Shown: positions 1 through 12,100 of the stretch, in pieces
Layout of the letters: each line of letters begins with the position of its first letter
How positions within the stretch are numbered: position 1 is the first letter of the stretch
Origin: Craterostigma plantagineum
Taxonomy: Eukaryota; Streptophyta; Magnoliopsida; Lamiales; Linderniaceae
Direction of reading: 5' to 3'
Assembly: GCA_027422505.1 (NCBI GenBank)
Contig: JAPQWV010000002.1
Span: forward strand, 22,266,001 to 22,330,000
Length of the DNA stretch: 64,000 nt
Program-made: the position numbers and the translations under genes
The notes under the pieces: generated by a model
The model's input: the letters and a program-made list of their open reading frames with translations, nothing else
Database searches by the model: none
What the model was told of the DNA's origin: nothing

Positions 1-168
1 AAAACTGCAATGCTATCTCATGCATGGACTGTGTTCATATTAACCTCGTAGCCAATTGCAGCCTCCAATTCATTTTTTATGTCTCACATTTTCATATAAT
101 GTTCTAGTTTCCCCTCAATGTGTTCGAAGTTTATATCTTCCTTCGTTGGTGTTATATAATATATATAG

Positions 169-508
169 AGGAATTTTATGGTGTTCACCTTATGTGAGAC
201 CTTAAGTGCCATGCCGACATGCCACATCAACATTAGATGATACATGCACTAATTAACACATTGTAGGGGTCATTGGTCGGCATATTGGACGATAATGTGA
301 CATGTTTACCCTTTATGTGGCACCCTGCTATGCGGTATTGATCTGCGTGCATAAACATGCCACATTACGTCTAATATGTCGACCAATGACCAATGCAATG
401 TGTATATTAGTGTCACGTATCATCTAATATTGACGTGTCATGTCGACTGGCACGAATCAGTGCACATCGACAGGTGCCCACTTAAGGAGGTGAGCAACAT
501 AAAATTTC
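169..508. repeat. Fold-back (long inverted repeat) MITE-like element
   Basis: The left arm (about 169-335) reads, on the opposite strand, as a diverged copy of the right arm (about 345-508). Shared blocks include the ATTAGATGATAC stretch, GGTCATTGGTCG and the terminal GGAATTTTATG / CATAAAATTTC. Arms of about 165 bp with almost no loop would give a long hairpin RNA if transcribed. TA-rich sequence flanks both ends, so no target-site duplication can be assigned. It lies upstream of the first visible SUVH4 exon, probably in an intron or the 5' region of that gene. Confidence 0.6.
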
Positions 509-699
509 TATATATATATATGTTATCTCTATTGAAGGTGCAAACTACCCAATTTTAATCCACTTATCTGCTTAAAACTCAAGCCTATACACAGTCTATC
601 TGTTCGTTGGAATTTCATCTACCAGGATTTGAGTTATATCCTTACTTAATGGATAATGCAAGATCACACCGTCAACATTTTCTTCATTTTGGTGAATAG

Positions 700-3600
700 G
701 TATTGATGTTGGTCATCAATTCTTTTCACGCGCTGAGATGGTCGTAGTAGGCTTTCACCGACACTGGCTCAATGGAATTGATTACATTGGAAAAAATACA
801 AAGGATAAGGTGACATTTTTTTCTGATATTTGCGATTTCAGTTGCCTTGGACGTGGTAGAGCAGAAAATGACATTTTATACGAGGGGTGAGCAAAATCGT
901 ATATCAAAAAATGATATCCGGTCCGGTTTTAATCGGATATCCGCTTTATTCGGATATTTAAACCGGATATTCGCATCCGGTTTTTAAATTTATTTTTTTA
1001 TATTTTTTATTATTTTTCTTTGCGAAATCATATTTTTTATTTCTTATCAAAATAAAAAAATTATATTTTTTCATATAAGAACTTCTACGCATAGTATTTC
1101 GCACAATATGTGAATTTATGATTCAAAATTACATAATCAATAATAAAACAGTACCACAAATTCACATTTTTAAATTACAATCTCGATGTATTTTTTTATT
1201 TCAATTCTTTAACAAAGTTATAAAATAAATATAAATTATTGAGAATTTGTTTTTTTTTTAACCTTCATTTTTCTGGACTACTTTATTATTTTTATTAGTT
1301 TTTTAAATATAAAATCGGAACCGGATATTCGGATTTAAACAAACCACTTTCCGTATCCGAATAAACCGGATCGAAAATCCGATCGGTGTTTAAATCGAAT
1401 ATCCGCTTTTTCGGGTTTTGAAAATCGTATACCGGATCGGAATCCGGTTTCCTGATATTTTTGCTCAGCCCTATCTTATACTGTTATACATGTAAATTTT
1501 AATCTTGATGTTGGCAGAGTAACGTTGATACTTTCAATAATGGCCAATCTCCTCTAATTGTTGCGTTTGAGGTTTTACAGATACAGTTTGATGTGGTACA
1601 TTGTGCTAATTTGAGAGAAAAAATCATGTTTCCTGCACTGTGATAGTTATAGTTACTGTCAGGTTCTTTGTATCATTTCATGTTGCTAAACTTGCATGCA
1701 AGTGATCTTCCCTTAGCCTCTCTCCTTCCCAATTTGTGTATTTATGTGATTTGAGGTGCGTACAAGCAAATATTTCGTGACTAGGCTGCAGGTCTACTCC
1801 TAGGTGTACATCATTGCTTTTAGAGCTGAAATTCCATATCCAGCATTTTCTTTTTCTTTTTGTGGTTTTTATCATATTTTTTAATCTGTTTTTGTAGGTT
1901 TTGGCAGGATACGAGCTCCCAATTGCCATATCAATTGTCATGTCCGGGAACTACGAAGATGACTTGGACAATTTCGATGAGATTGTGTATACAGGACAAG
2001 GGGGAAACAACTTGCTTGGTGATAAACGACAGATTAAGGATCAAGTGATGGAGAAGGGGAATTTGGGGCTCAAGGCATGGACCGTTTATTGTTATTATTT
2101 ATTTTCAGTATTTTCTTTTGGTTGTATCCGCAAAAGAACGGAGAGTAAGCATCTTAACCCGTCTAGCCTATTTCATTGGTATTTTCTTTTTTATCACAAT
2201 TTTCACCTCGTATGGGGTTATTCAGTTATTGTGGCTGAAACATTCTACTATTTAGTTGTAGGGTAGGGTTTTGTGTTGGGAATCCGTGGAACTAATAACT
2301 TATTTTCTCTTGCAGAACTGTATACGGCAATCTGTTCATGTTCGTGTAATTCGTGGGCATGATTGCAAAAATAGTTATGTGGGAAGGGTTTATACTTATG
2401 ATGGCTTGTACAAGGTACACACATAAAAGCAGAGGATCAACAGTTGTTAAGTTTTATATATAATGTTTATCACTTTATGTTGAAGGTTGTTAAGTACTGG
2501 GCTGAAAAAGGCTTGTCTGGTTTCACCGTCTACAAATTTCGGTTGAAACGGCTTGAAGGACAGCCAGCATTGACAACCGATCAGGTTTTACTATAACTTG
2601 TCCTTTAATGTATTAAACGAATGTTTCGGTTTTAGCTATTCCTATAATTACATGCTTCTTTGTCACTCTTGACTCTGCTTCGTTGCACTGAAATCGACGA
2701 GAATCATATGAGCAACAGCCTGAATAAAGGATTGAAGTTGCATTAGGCGCTACCATTGAGAATAAACTTTATTGGAGTATGTCATCAAAATTTACAAATC
2801 TTGTAATCTTGAATATGTGGCTGCAACTAGGCATTTCGTGATTTATGTTAACTTCATCTCTTTATCTGCTATAATTTTGGAAAAAAACTTAGTCGATTTA
2901 AAATGTAGGCCCTTGATATTTTCAATTGTATATTTTGTCACCGGCTTAATGTATTGAACGCCCATTTCAGGTCTATTTCAGTCGAGGAAAGGCTCCTAAG
3001 TCATTTTCTGGATTGCGAGGGTAATTTCACTCTTTTCTAATTTACAAAGTAGGATTTTTGGTTTTAGCTTCATCGAAGCCTATTTCGTTTCTGTGTAGGC
3101 TGGTATGTGAAGATCTTAGTGGGGGAGCAGAAAAAATTCCAATCCCTGTCACAAATTTGGTAGATGATCCACCCGTTGCACCTTCAGGTATTTGGATTAG
3201 TAACATAATTAAGATTATATATTTCACTGCTGTTCCTTTCCTGGAGTAGTAATTGGAGCATGATTATTTGTATAATTTTAGTTATCCTGGATTCACTGTC
3301 ACCTGTGAACAAATTATATTGAAGTACTATAATATGGGAGAATATCTAGCTAACTGTCCACCTATCTTTCCATCCTTCTTTGAACGAATTCTAGTTTAAA
3401 ATACACTCCGTAACGTCACTGTTTTGTGTACTTTTTTTCAATGTGCATCCATTTGCCTTTATAAACGAGTTCTCATATATTCTACTCTTACATTTTCGTC
3501 GTTTAATTTGCGAAGGTTCCATGATACCATATTTTTTGCGTGTCAAAATTAGGCTGCACATATATCAAACAGATGAAAGTAAGCAAAAAGGTAAGTGATC

Positions 3601-4892
3601 CAGCCATCAAAAACATGGGGTGCGATTGTATTGGAGAATGCAAAGATCCACGAAGTTGTTCTTGTGCAAAACTCAACGGAGGTGACTTTCCATATGTCCA
3701 CACAGATGGTGGAAGGTAAAACTTTTCTCAAAGGACTTCAAGCATATTTTCACTTGAAAAGTCAGCTTTGCAAATCCATAAACAAAAAGATATAAAACCT
3801 TGTATATTTCACCAACAATCTTGTCATTTATCAGGCTAGTTGAACCAAAAGCAGTCGTATTTGAGTGTGGACCTTCCTGCGGATGTGGACCAAAGTGCAT
3901 CAACCGAACCTCTCAGAAAGGGCTTATGCATCGACTTGAGGTCGGTGCACACATTCATTGTAAATGTGAAAAGTGTTGAGACAGTTTGTTCCTCGTCAGA
4001 AATTTATACTAACCCATGTCAGCGTTATATACACAACATATATGAGAAATTCAGATAATCTCTTGATGTGTGGTGATAATGACAGGTCTTCCGTACCCCA
4101 AGCAAAGGGTGGGGTGTACGATCATGGGATCATATACCATCTGGAAGCCCAATATGTGAATACATAGGCCTTCTCAAGAGAGCTGATGAAATAGACCCTG
4201 CCGCTGATGACACCTATGTTTTTCAGATCGATTGTCTTCAAACAATGAAAGGGATCGATGGAAGAGAGGTTTGTATTTGATGTACCAAGTTTTATTGCAA
4301 AAATCAGTATATAGGCAGTTTCGATACTATATTTTTTCCCCTGTTCTACTTATATTCCTGAATAACTTTCAGCTCCATCTTTTTTTTTTTCAATTTTTAC
4401 GTAGAGTCGGTTGGGGGAAGTTAATCTGCCCCCTCACCTTCTCAAGGCTGTCGACGCAGAGGTTTCAAAAGACGCTTTGTTCTGCATCGACGCGGGACGC
4501 ACGGGCAACATTGCAAGATACGTAAACCACAGTTGCGAACCGAATCTATTCGTCCAATGCGTACTTTCTGTTCATCACGACCCTCGTTTGGCCAGAATCG
4601 TGCTCATTGCTGCTGACAACATTCCACCATTGAAGGTAACCTTGTATCTTAATTTCATTAATTCGAAATAAGATGTATAAAGACATAAATGATATGATAC
4701 GTAGCAATTCAAGCTTTTAGCTTTGAATACTTCATTACCTGATAGAGATTAATGCAATTTTTTATTTTGTTTCTATAGGAACTTACTTACGATTATGGCT
4801 ATGAAGTCGGCAGCGTGACAGGCTTGGACGGTAAGGTTAGGGTAATGCCATGCACTTGTGGTGCTGAAACTTGCCGTAAACGGCTCTATTAG
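700..4892 (+). CDS. SUVH4: Histone H3-K9 methyltransferase SUVH4/KRYPTONITE-like, 3' exons (5' exons outside the window)
   Basis: SU(VAR)3-9 homologues bind methylated DNA through an SRA (YDG) domain and methylate H3K9 with a SET domain, maintaining CHG methylation with CMT3. Exons placed by splice sites and unbroken reading frame: 700-809, 1898-2074, 2316-2414, 2486-2584, 2971-3020, 3099-3187, 3553-3715, 3835-3940, 4086-4268, 4405-4635, 4779-4892, giving 472 residues. The SRA part starts at IDVGHQFFSRAEM and includes YTGQGGNN; the pre-SET cysteine clusters (GCDCIGECK, ECGPSCGCGPKC) follow; the SET core has NHSCEPN and ELTYDYG; the post-SET end is CRKRLY. The many introns and the sequence favour SUVH4 over the intron-poor SUVH1/3. 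The intron after 2074 has a GC donor. The N-terminal region and start codon are not visible. Confidence 0.93.
882..1473. mobile_element. hAT-like MITE in a SUVH4 intron
   Basis: A 592 bp non-coding element in the intron between the exons ending at 809 and starting at 1898. Ends are GAGGGGTGAGCAAAA and, on the other strand, TAGGGCTGAGCAAAAA. The flanking 8-mers TTTTATAC (874-881) and TCTTATAC (1474-1481) match at 7 of 8 positions, the 8 bp duplication expected of hAT transposons. Both subterminal zones are packed with CCGGATAT/ATATCCGG-type motifs around an AT-rich core. No transposase is encoded, so it is non-autonomous. Confidence 0.8.
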
Positions 4893-5426
4893 AAATTTGC
4901 TTGGCTATCGGTTTTCGAGAGCTTTAATGTAAGTTCGTTCTTTTTTTTTTGGGCGGAAGCGAGAAAACACAACAGCATTCGTTCGCCATTTTTGGGAAGC
5001 TTGGTTAAAACATAGTATTTCTAAGCTTTATTCCTTTTTTGGCAGTAGCTAACCCCAGAATGTTAGGAATTCACTCAAAATTCTTGATTTTTATCAGGAT
5101 ATTGGAGGTCTATTTATAACTTGGTTATTTATATTTGAATTGATGAAAGTCGATCCCTATCTATATACTTCAATATTATATTGCTTTAACGTGATTAAGA
5201 ACTGAAAAAACGGAGTTACGTGGTTTGGTTATGACATTGAACCTGGGGCTGGGGAAAAATACCGAAATATTGAAATATCGTCCTTATCGTATCGAATCGT
5301 ATCGAAAATATCGAAAATTTTGGTATAGCGAAGTTTTTGGTAAGGTATGATATCGTACCGAAAATTTTCGGTACGGTAATGGTATGAAAGTTTTTAAAAT
5401 TAGGTATACCGAATACCGAAATATAT

Positions 5427-6592
5427 CTGTGTTTTAAATAGCGTTGTGACGCGCGCTATGACGCGCGCTAACGCGTTGATTTTTCTAAAAACGCTACATA
5501 GCGTATGTAATTTAGCGTTTGTTTTTTCTTTTTGTTTTTTATTTTCTTTTAGTTTTTAATCTTTATAAAACTAATGATAAATAATAACAAAATATATTTG
5601 AAGGGTTGTCTTTTTCAGAAAAGAGCATCTTCTTGATTGAAGTGAAAGTTTCGAGGCATGACTCATCGTTGTAGAGGTCGACTGCAAAAGTCTACACTAG
5701 GCTAGACTAGGAGTTTAAAGGATCCATATATTTAAATTTAAGAAATATTTTAATTTAGAAAACAATAAATTAATACATATAACTCCCGAATTAGTTTTTT
5801 AAAATCAATAGAATTAAAAAGAATATACATATATAAGCTCACTAGACTGCACATTTTAAAACGTTCTCGAAATTATTGTTATTTTTTCAGACTTTACTTT
5901 TTGTTTAGTATATTTAGTTCTCAGTTATTTGAAGGGGTTCTTACACATAAGTACCTATATGAAAAAAACTTGTAATTTAGTACCCAATCAGGATTTTTTT
6001 ATATGTAGGTACCTAACAGAATAAAGTTTTTGCACATAGGTACCCGATCCCCGAAAGTACACCAAACAACACATTTGGGTACCCTATCTCAACACATTTG
6101 GGTACCCTATATAACGGAAAATGGTACGACGTATGTTATATTTAGGTACGCCCTATGTAACACACAGACATGCTCGTAGGTACGACGTATCCTATATTTA
6201 GGTACCCTATATAAACGTGTTATAGTACGCAATATACACACAAGAAGGTACGATATGACTAAAGAAACTGGTAAAATTAAATCGGGTACCTACCTATAAA
6301 ATTTTCTGACATGGGTAGTTATGTGTAAAAAATTTTCCAATTGAGTATTTTTCTATAAATTCACCTTATTTGAATAATTTATTTGATCAGATGATAATTT
6401 TTTCAATTGATGATAATTAATATCATATTAGTTAATTAAACTACTCTATTCATTTACAATTACCATATATTATAATTTTTTAGATGATAAGTGGATTGCC
6501 TGAAATACTCACGCAATACGCTACGCTATTTACCCTATGCGCTGTCGGAACCAAAACGCGACGCTACACGCTCTACGCTTTTTAAAACACTG
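5427..6592. mobile_element. hAT-like non-autonomous element nested in the previous element
   Basis: The left end CTGTGTTTTAAATAGCG and the right end (other strand) CAGTGTTTTAAAAAGCG form the terminal inverted repeats. Flanking 8-mers are AAATATAT (5419-5426) and ATATATAT (6593-6600), 7 of 8 identical. The subterminal regions are rich in GACGCGCGCTA / TAGCGT-type motifs on both sides. It is 1166 bp including a 432 bp MITE inserted at 5934. No ORF of interest. Confidence 0.75.
5934..6365 (+). mobile_element. Mutator-like MITE with GGTACC motifs, 9 bp TSD
   Basis: The perfect 9-mer TTATTTGAA flanks the element at 5925-5933 and 6366-6374, as expected for Mutator-like insertions. The element starts GGGGTTCTTACACATAAG and ends with the complement of GGTGAATTTATAG. 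GGTACC, GTACC or GGTAC words recur many times inside. A second, reverse-oriented copy is at 24058-25676. It is the innermost member of a three-deep nest. Confidence 0.8.
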
Positions 6593-7100
6593 ATATATAT
6601 ACACACACCTATATATATTATATTGTTTCAAAAAATATAAAATGAAGGATTTTCATAAACTTATTTAGCCAATAAATTATTAACTTATACACAACTTTCT
6701 AACATTAGGCCCACTATATTTTACTTATGTAACTCAAGTAACGTTTAATTTTTGCCTTTTTAATGTTTTTTCTTGGAAAGTGTAAAAATGCAATGCAATT
6801 ACTTTTTGTTAATCTTCACTAATTATTAAAATATAACCGCTTTATTCTAATTAATATGTATATAAAGTTGTATTTTGTGGTCATGTAAAAAATTTTCTCT
6901 TACTAAGGAGAGTAGCTAAATTATGTAAATTATTTAAGGTTAAAAAATCTTTTTTGTTTCGAAAAATTTGGTATTAATAATCTATCTTATTGGGGCCTAA
7001 GGAGTTTGAATTGATTAAAAATTCCAAAACAACGAATTAACGAGTTACGAGACATGCATGGTAAAAAATCTTCCGTGTGAAGGTATGATACGATACCATA

Positions 7101-7275
7101 CCGAAATTTCGGTATGATACCGTATCGAAATTTAAGGTATACCGAAAATTTGGTATGATATTGGTATGATTTTTTTGGATACCGAAATTTCGGTATGATA
7201 CAGTATCGAAATTTAAGGTATACCGAAAATTTAGTATGGTATTGGTATGATTTTTTTGGATACCGAAATTTCGGT
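7101..7275. repeat. Direct tandem repeat, 81 bp period, about 2.1 copies
   Basis: CCGAAATTTCGGTATGATAC begins at 7101 and a near copy begins at 7182; a third partial start is at 7263. Each unit contains the palindrome CCGAAATTTCGG and the blocks GGTATACCGAAAATTT and GGTATGATTTTTTTGG. It is the right subterminal block of the outer hAT-like element. Confidence 0.8.
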
Positions 7276-7437
7276 AAAAAATATTATATTTTAAATATAA
7301 TATATAAATTTAAATATATTTTCGTTATAAATATTATATAAATTATAATTTTATATATTATTTGTATTAATTTAATATTATTTAATCTATATTTAATATT
7401 AGTTTAATATTATTTAAATTATAATATATAAATAGGT

Positions 7438-7541
7438 TTCGGGGCGGGGATCCCCGCGGGGATAAAACGCCGGGGATTCCCCGCCACTTTCGGGGCGGAA
7501 CCCCGCAGGGACGGGGAATCCCCGCCCCACTACCCACCCTA
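7438..7541. repeat. GC-rich palindromic terminus of a truncated DNA transposon
   Basis: About 100 bp of G/C-rich sequence made of repeated CGGGGATCCCCG and GGGGAATCCCCGCCCC palindromes ends in CCACTACCCACCCTAA, whose complement TTAGGGTGGG resembles the hAT-type ends elsewhere in the window. The left side (7276-7437) is extremely A/T-rich. No partner terminus was found, so this looks like one end of a deleted element. Confidence 0.5.
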
Positions 7542-7926
7542 ACGCTGGTACAAAATAAAGTTAGCGGGTTAAATAAAAACATTGGAGCAAAAATTGTTTT
7601 TTTTTTTGTTTTCTGTTTGTTGGAGGTTACATGATAATGAAAAATATCATAAATACCGGGAAAAGGTGATAAACCTAGGCAAACGGCAAAAGCGTGTAGC
7701 GGCATTAGCAATTTGAGTAAGGGTTGTATTAGGGTAAAATGCTTGAGGGGCCATATATAAAATATCTGAGCTGATATTTTTCGTTTCACTCACGTATCGA
7801 TCGATCTCCGCGGACGCTTTGGGCTTCACTCTGATTTTCCTCGCCGGCGGTAAAGGGATTAGGGACGTGCCGCACAGATCATCACAGTTTTCATCATCCG
7901 AATTCAGATTTTACAGTAGTGAGGCA

Positions 7927-10188
7927 ATGGAAGGCCAACGTCGTCAGCCTTTGATCCCTAGTTTCCTTTACTCTACGTCCTCTTTTGCGTCCAGATCCAA
8001 AACCCTTGGATCGCCAGCGCCGGCCGCCGATTCTCAGCCTCCGTTGATTCCTGCACCCTCCGAGCCAGGGAAGATTGAATTGTTCTCTCCCCAGTACTAT
8101 GCCGCTTGTACGGCTGGTGGAATTCTGAGCTGTGGTCTCACTCACATGGCCGTCACTCCCCTAGATCTTGTCAAATGCAATATGCAGGTTTCCTTCGGTC
8201 TCCTTTGATCGTCCACTGATTCTTCATTATTTTCGTAGATCTTGAATAGATTTTACTGTAGATCTCTCCCTGGTTGTGCTAATTTTTCATCATGATATGA
8301 TACTTCCAATGTGCTTTGTTAATATTTAAGTCAGATCTGTCTTCAATGTGTAGAAATGGATTTGAGTATGATGGTTTTTGAAGCTATGGATTTTGTGTTC
8401 GATAACGAAATACAAGTTAGCCAACTGAAGTCAGGGCATAGATTCCTGAATTGTAGCAGCATAAGAGACATCCAATATTCTTTTTGGTCTGATAATCTTT
8501 TTTGCATATGATAAACTCTTAATGGTTCTCCTGCCTTTTGCTACTTCAACTTTGTCAGATTGATCCCACAAAGTACAAGAGCATCTCATCGGGATTTGGG
8601 GTGCTTCTCAAGGAGCAGGGCGTCAAGGGTTTCTTCAGGGGCTGGGTACCTACCCTGTTAGGTTACAGCGCTCAGGGTGCTTGCAAGTTTGGATTCTATG
8701 AGTTCTTCAAGAAGTACTACTCTGACCTTGCTGGCCCGGAAAATGCAGCCAAATACAAGACTTTCATCTATCTAGCAGGCTCTGCATCTGCCGAGGTTAT
8801 TGCTGATATTGCTCTTTGTCCTTTTGAGGCCGTAAAGGTAAGAGTCCAGACCCAGCCTGGCTTTGCCCGGGGATTGGCTGATGGGCTTCCCAAGTTTGTT
8901 AGATCGGAAGGTGCACTTGGGTAAGTTGATTGAACAAGCTCCATATTTTTTTGAACTTTGTTGCTATGCATGTATTAACTTGTGCGGATTCGTTGCATAT
9001 TAAACTTTGTAGGTTATACAAGGGCCTTGTTCCACTTTGGGGCCGTCAGATTCCATGTGGGTTCATGCATACTTTTACCTTTTCCTGTTATGTTATTTGC
9101 ATCATTGTTTGATCACATTGTTCCGCGAGTATTGCTGTCTGTAGACGTTACATTTTGTGCTTGGACTGGAAGATCTGACTGACAGTGGTAGTGGTTATTA
9201 TAGTTGATTAAGGGTAGAGTTTGCTACTTAATCTATTTATATCCTACCTTTTTGTATGCCATCGATGACATGCTTATGTTGTTAAATTTGGCTCTATGTT
9301 AACTGGTGAGCATGGTAAGGATTTGACGGTTGCTTTCTTGACTGGACCTGTTGTCTGTTTGTGATTTCATCATTACTACTCTTAGATATTGGTTTCTTGA
9401 AATGACATTATTTTCTGTTTCATTGTGATATAAATACTTGACAATTGTGTTTGAGAGAATGTTGATTCCTCACAATTTGGCTTTGCTTGGACCCATGTGC
9501 AATCTTTTTGTTCTACTGAAGGTGCATTTAGTTGTGTAATATATAGTTTTCATCTTTCTCTTCTTCGATGGTTTTTACTTCCAGATACAATGATGAAGTT
9601 TGCCTCTTTTGAAACCATCGTGGAGATGATATACAAGCATGCCATCCCCACCCCAAAGAGTGAGTGCAGCAAAGGTCTACAGCTCGGTGTGAGCTTCGCT
9701 GGTGGATATGTAGCCGGTGTTTTCTGTGCCATTGTATCTCACCCAGCTGACAATCTCGTATCTTTCCTCAACAATGCAAAGGGTGCCACTGTTGGCGATG
9801 TAAGTCCCTTTCTTCTTATAATCAAATTCCATTTTAAATCTTTTCACCGATGTTTAATTCCTTCCTAGGCCGTCCTCTTATTTTATTGGTATATCACTCT
9901 TTCCATCGCTCCTTAGGCCGTAAAGAAGATTGGGCTCTTGGGTCTTTTTACGAGGGGTCTCCCTCTTCGTATTGTAATGATTGGAACTTTAACTGGAGCA
10001 CAGTGGGGTATTTACGACGCATTCAAAGTCTTCGTTGGCCTGTAAGTTTGCTTGCCTTATCTGTTCCATTGCCAACATATTCGACTATCTGAAAATTGAC
10101 TTCAATTTCGATATTTGAATTCAGTCCGACGACTGGCGGTGTTACTCCTGCGCCTGCACCAGTCACAGCAGCCCCCGCAAAGGCGTAG
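7927..10188 (+). CDS. MPT3: Mitochondrial phosphate carrier protein 3 (PHT3/MPT3 family)
   Basis: Inner-membrane carrier importing inorganic phosphate with protons into the mitochondrial matrix for ATP synthesis. Exons 7927-8187, 8559-8920, 9013-9056, 9585-9799, 9917-10041 and 10125-10188 join in frame to 356 residues, the usual length for plant MPT3. The three carrier repeats carry [22 protein letters not shown] and the degenerate [11 protein letters not shown] signatures; [34 protein letters not shown] and [15 protein letters not shown] are diagnostic. The first 70 or so residues are Ser/Pro-rich, consistent with the cleavable presequence of this family. The start [16 protein letters not shown] was chosen because IPSFLYSS-type openings are conserved; an in-frame ATG at 7819 would add 36 residues with no family support. 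The exon at 9917 uses the second of two nearby AGGCCGT acceptors; the first, at 9868/9869, gives no family sequence. Confidence 0.95.
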
Positions 10189-12100
10189 TAGACTCAGTTT
10201 TCTTGGATGTTACGAAACTTTGAAGCAATAAGCCCTTTTAGCAAACTTTGTTCTGCTTGCTAGATACTCCCGGCAGATCATGATTACTCTTTCTTTTTTC
10301 CGTAATTTTTAAACGTACTTAACAGATGTACGCTCGACGTAATTTCGTTCTGTGGAGTTTCTTCATACTCCATATACTTTGAAGCCACTGTGGAATTTTT
10401 TATAAGGATTTCGGCCTTAGCGAAACTGCCCCTCTACATCACTAATACATTGGGCTGGTTCAGTTGAGCTCTGCCGTGCTTGGTTTACATTCTTTCTGTG
10501 ACGATTGCTTCTTTGTCTTAAATGTTTAAAGGAACACCTATTATTATGATAGTGCTTTCATTGTTCAGTAATTTTCAGATAAGTGAGTTGTCCAAATCAG
10601 ACGAAAAATGTGAAGAATCGACGGTCATGGAAATGGTTGGTTGAATATATTAACGATCGACGAGGTGCCCATCAAGGAAAGAAGACACCACATTATACTA
10701 ACTGCAGAAGATTAGAAAACAGTGGTAAATGCATTTCGTCTTTTAGCACCACATACATATAGACGATCCATGTCAAATGTTTAACCCGTTGAACATGGGA
10801 TATGGATCACTAAGTACATGTACATACTTTGAAATACCAATTACGCAATAATCATTCATAGCGGAATTTATTTTTGTTTCAAAACTAGATAAATTATTCG
10901 AGACAGGTGTTGTCAACTCATGAGATCAAGACTTTAAAGATTTCGGGGTCGAAAATATATAATTATTATGAGATTAATATAAAAATAAATTAATGATAAT
11001 GCATCAAGGAGAAAGAGACAAAATACTAGAAGATAAGATTTATATCTACTACTCGCCGAGAGTGAACAAATAGTTAGACTCGCGCTTCACCCGCCTTAAG
11101 AAGGTGATGCCCCCACTCCACATGAGCTGAGCTGTGTGTGTGGTTTCTTCAATTAATTGTGTACCGAGAAAAGAAAATGGAATTAATACTAAATAATAAT
11201 AACAAAAGAAAAAAAAAAAAAAACCCTTATCGTGTTAATGGCATTTCGGTAATTTCGTGATGAAAGAGTGTCGAAATGAATGGATACGATTTAGCTGATA
11301 ACGACACATCCTTGAACGGTCTAGATTCTCGTCCACTTTCCGCAGAAGCTACGCACACCGTTGGATCTCATTAACTCTAGTCCCCGATTTGACCAGAGTT
11401 AAGTTATTTTTGGACTTTTAATTGTTTTGTCTCTGTATTTCTTCGTCGATGATGATGATGATGAAATAATGAGTGGAGAGAGGAAGAGAGATGTTGAAGA
11501 GCGAAGTAGCCGCCGCCGGGCGACGATGGAGATAGAGCAAAGAGACGGTCGGTGGTGGAAGCAATTGATCGGCGGAGCTCCATTTTCCTCTTTTATGCGT
11601 CCTGTAAAAATTGACTTCGTAAATTCCATCGAAATAGCTAAGGAATAGATAATTTGCCTGCCGGTTTTCGTTTTCTCATTGTAGCTCCTTGTTCTTGTTT
11701 TTATTCGACATAGCAATCATCACCTCTTGATTTTCGGACGCGATGGTAATCGAAACTGCCTTATCTTAGCCAGTCACCAATATCCCTTTCTCCTTGCTAA
11801 TTCCTCGCGCCAGAGTATTTCTGAGCTGATTTTTATGATTCTCTTTTCGGATTCACAAAGGTTTACCCCTTCATCTCGTCCAAAAAAAATAGACAGATCC
11901 GTACTGTCTTAGATCCTTTAAAGCCAAGATCTACAAATCTTACAGCTTTGCTTTTTTTTTTTTGTTTTTCTTTTTTTCTAGTTTCTACATCGGAGAAGAG
12001 AAGTCCTCTTAGGCGACGAAACTGTCAAGTTGTAACCTTTTATTCCACCGAAGAGCCAGCGTTGCTTCTTTCATTTCTGGTCTTTACAGAGTCAGATCTG
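10189..12100. other. Intergenic region: MPT3 3' flank and AFB2 upstream/5'UTR region
   Basis: No convincing coding sequence. It should hold the MPT3 3'UTR (from 10189) and the promoter and 5'UTR of the downstream auxin-receptor gene. A poly-A run lies at about 11206-11222 and a GAT triplet repeat at about 11446-11463. A pyrimidine-rich stretch (11945-11985) precedes the AFB2 start. A lone TGTCTC word at 11428-11433 matches the auxin response element core, but one 6-mer is weak evidence. Confidence 0.6.

Larger units (their letters stand above)
5244..7275. mobile_element. hAT-like non-autonomous element (outer copy, right end unclear)
   Basis: From about 5244 (TGGGGCTGGGGAAAAATACC) the sequence is filled with CGAAAATTTTGGTAT, TACCGAAAT and GGTATGATA motifs; the same motifs return at 7080-7275. 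The two motif-rich ends flank a second element inserted at 5427. The left end resembles the GGGGTG-type termini of the other hAT elements here. I could not find a matching right terminus or duplication, so the right boundary is approximate. No coding capacity is seen. Confidence 0.5.

Noticed and set aside
376..558. 60-residue frame near the left edge
   Set aside because: It lies in one arm of the fold-back element and shows no protein features.
7819..7926. In-frame upstream ATG extending MPT3 by 36 residues
   Set aside because: The extension has no family counterpart, while the ATG at 7927 gives the conserved IPSFLYS opening and a normal length.
11428..11433. TGTCTC auxin response element upstream of AFB2
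   Set aside because: A single 6-mer in over 1 kb is expected by chance and has no companion sites.
11948..12100. Longer AFB2 start at 11948 ([11 protein letters not shown])
   Set aside because: A hydrophobic leader is foreign to this nuclear F-box family and derives from a pyrimidine-rich, UTR-like stretch.
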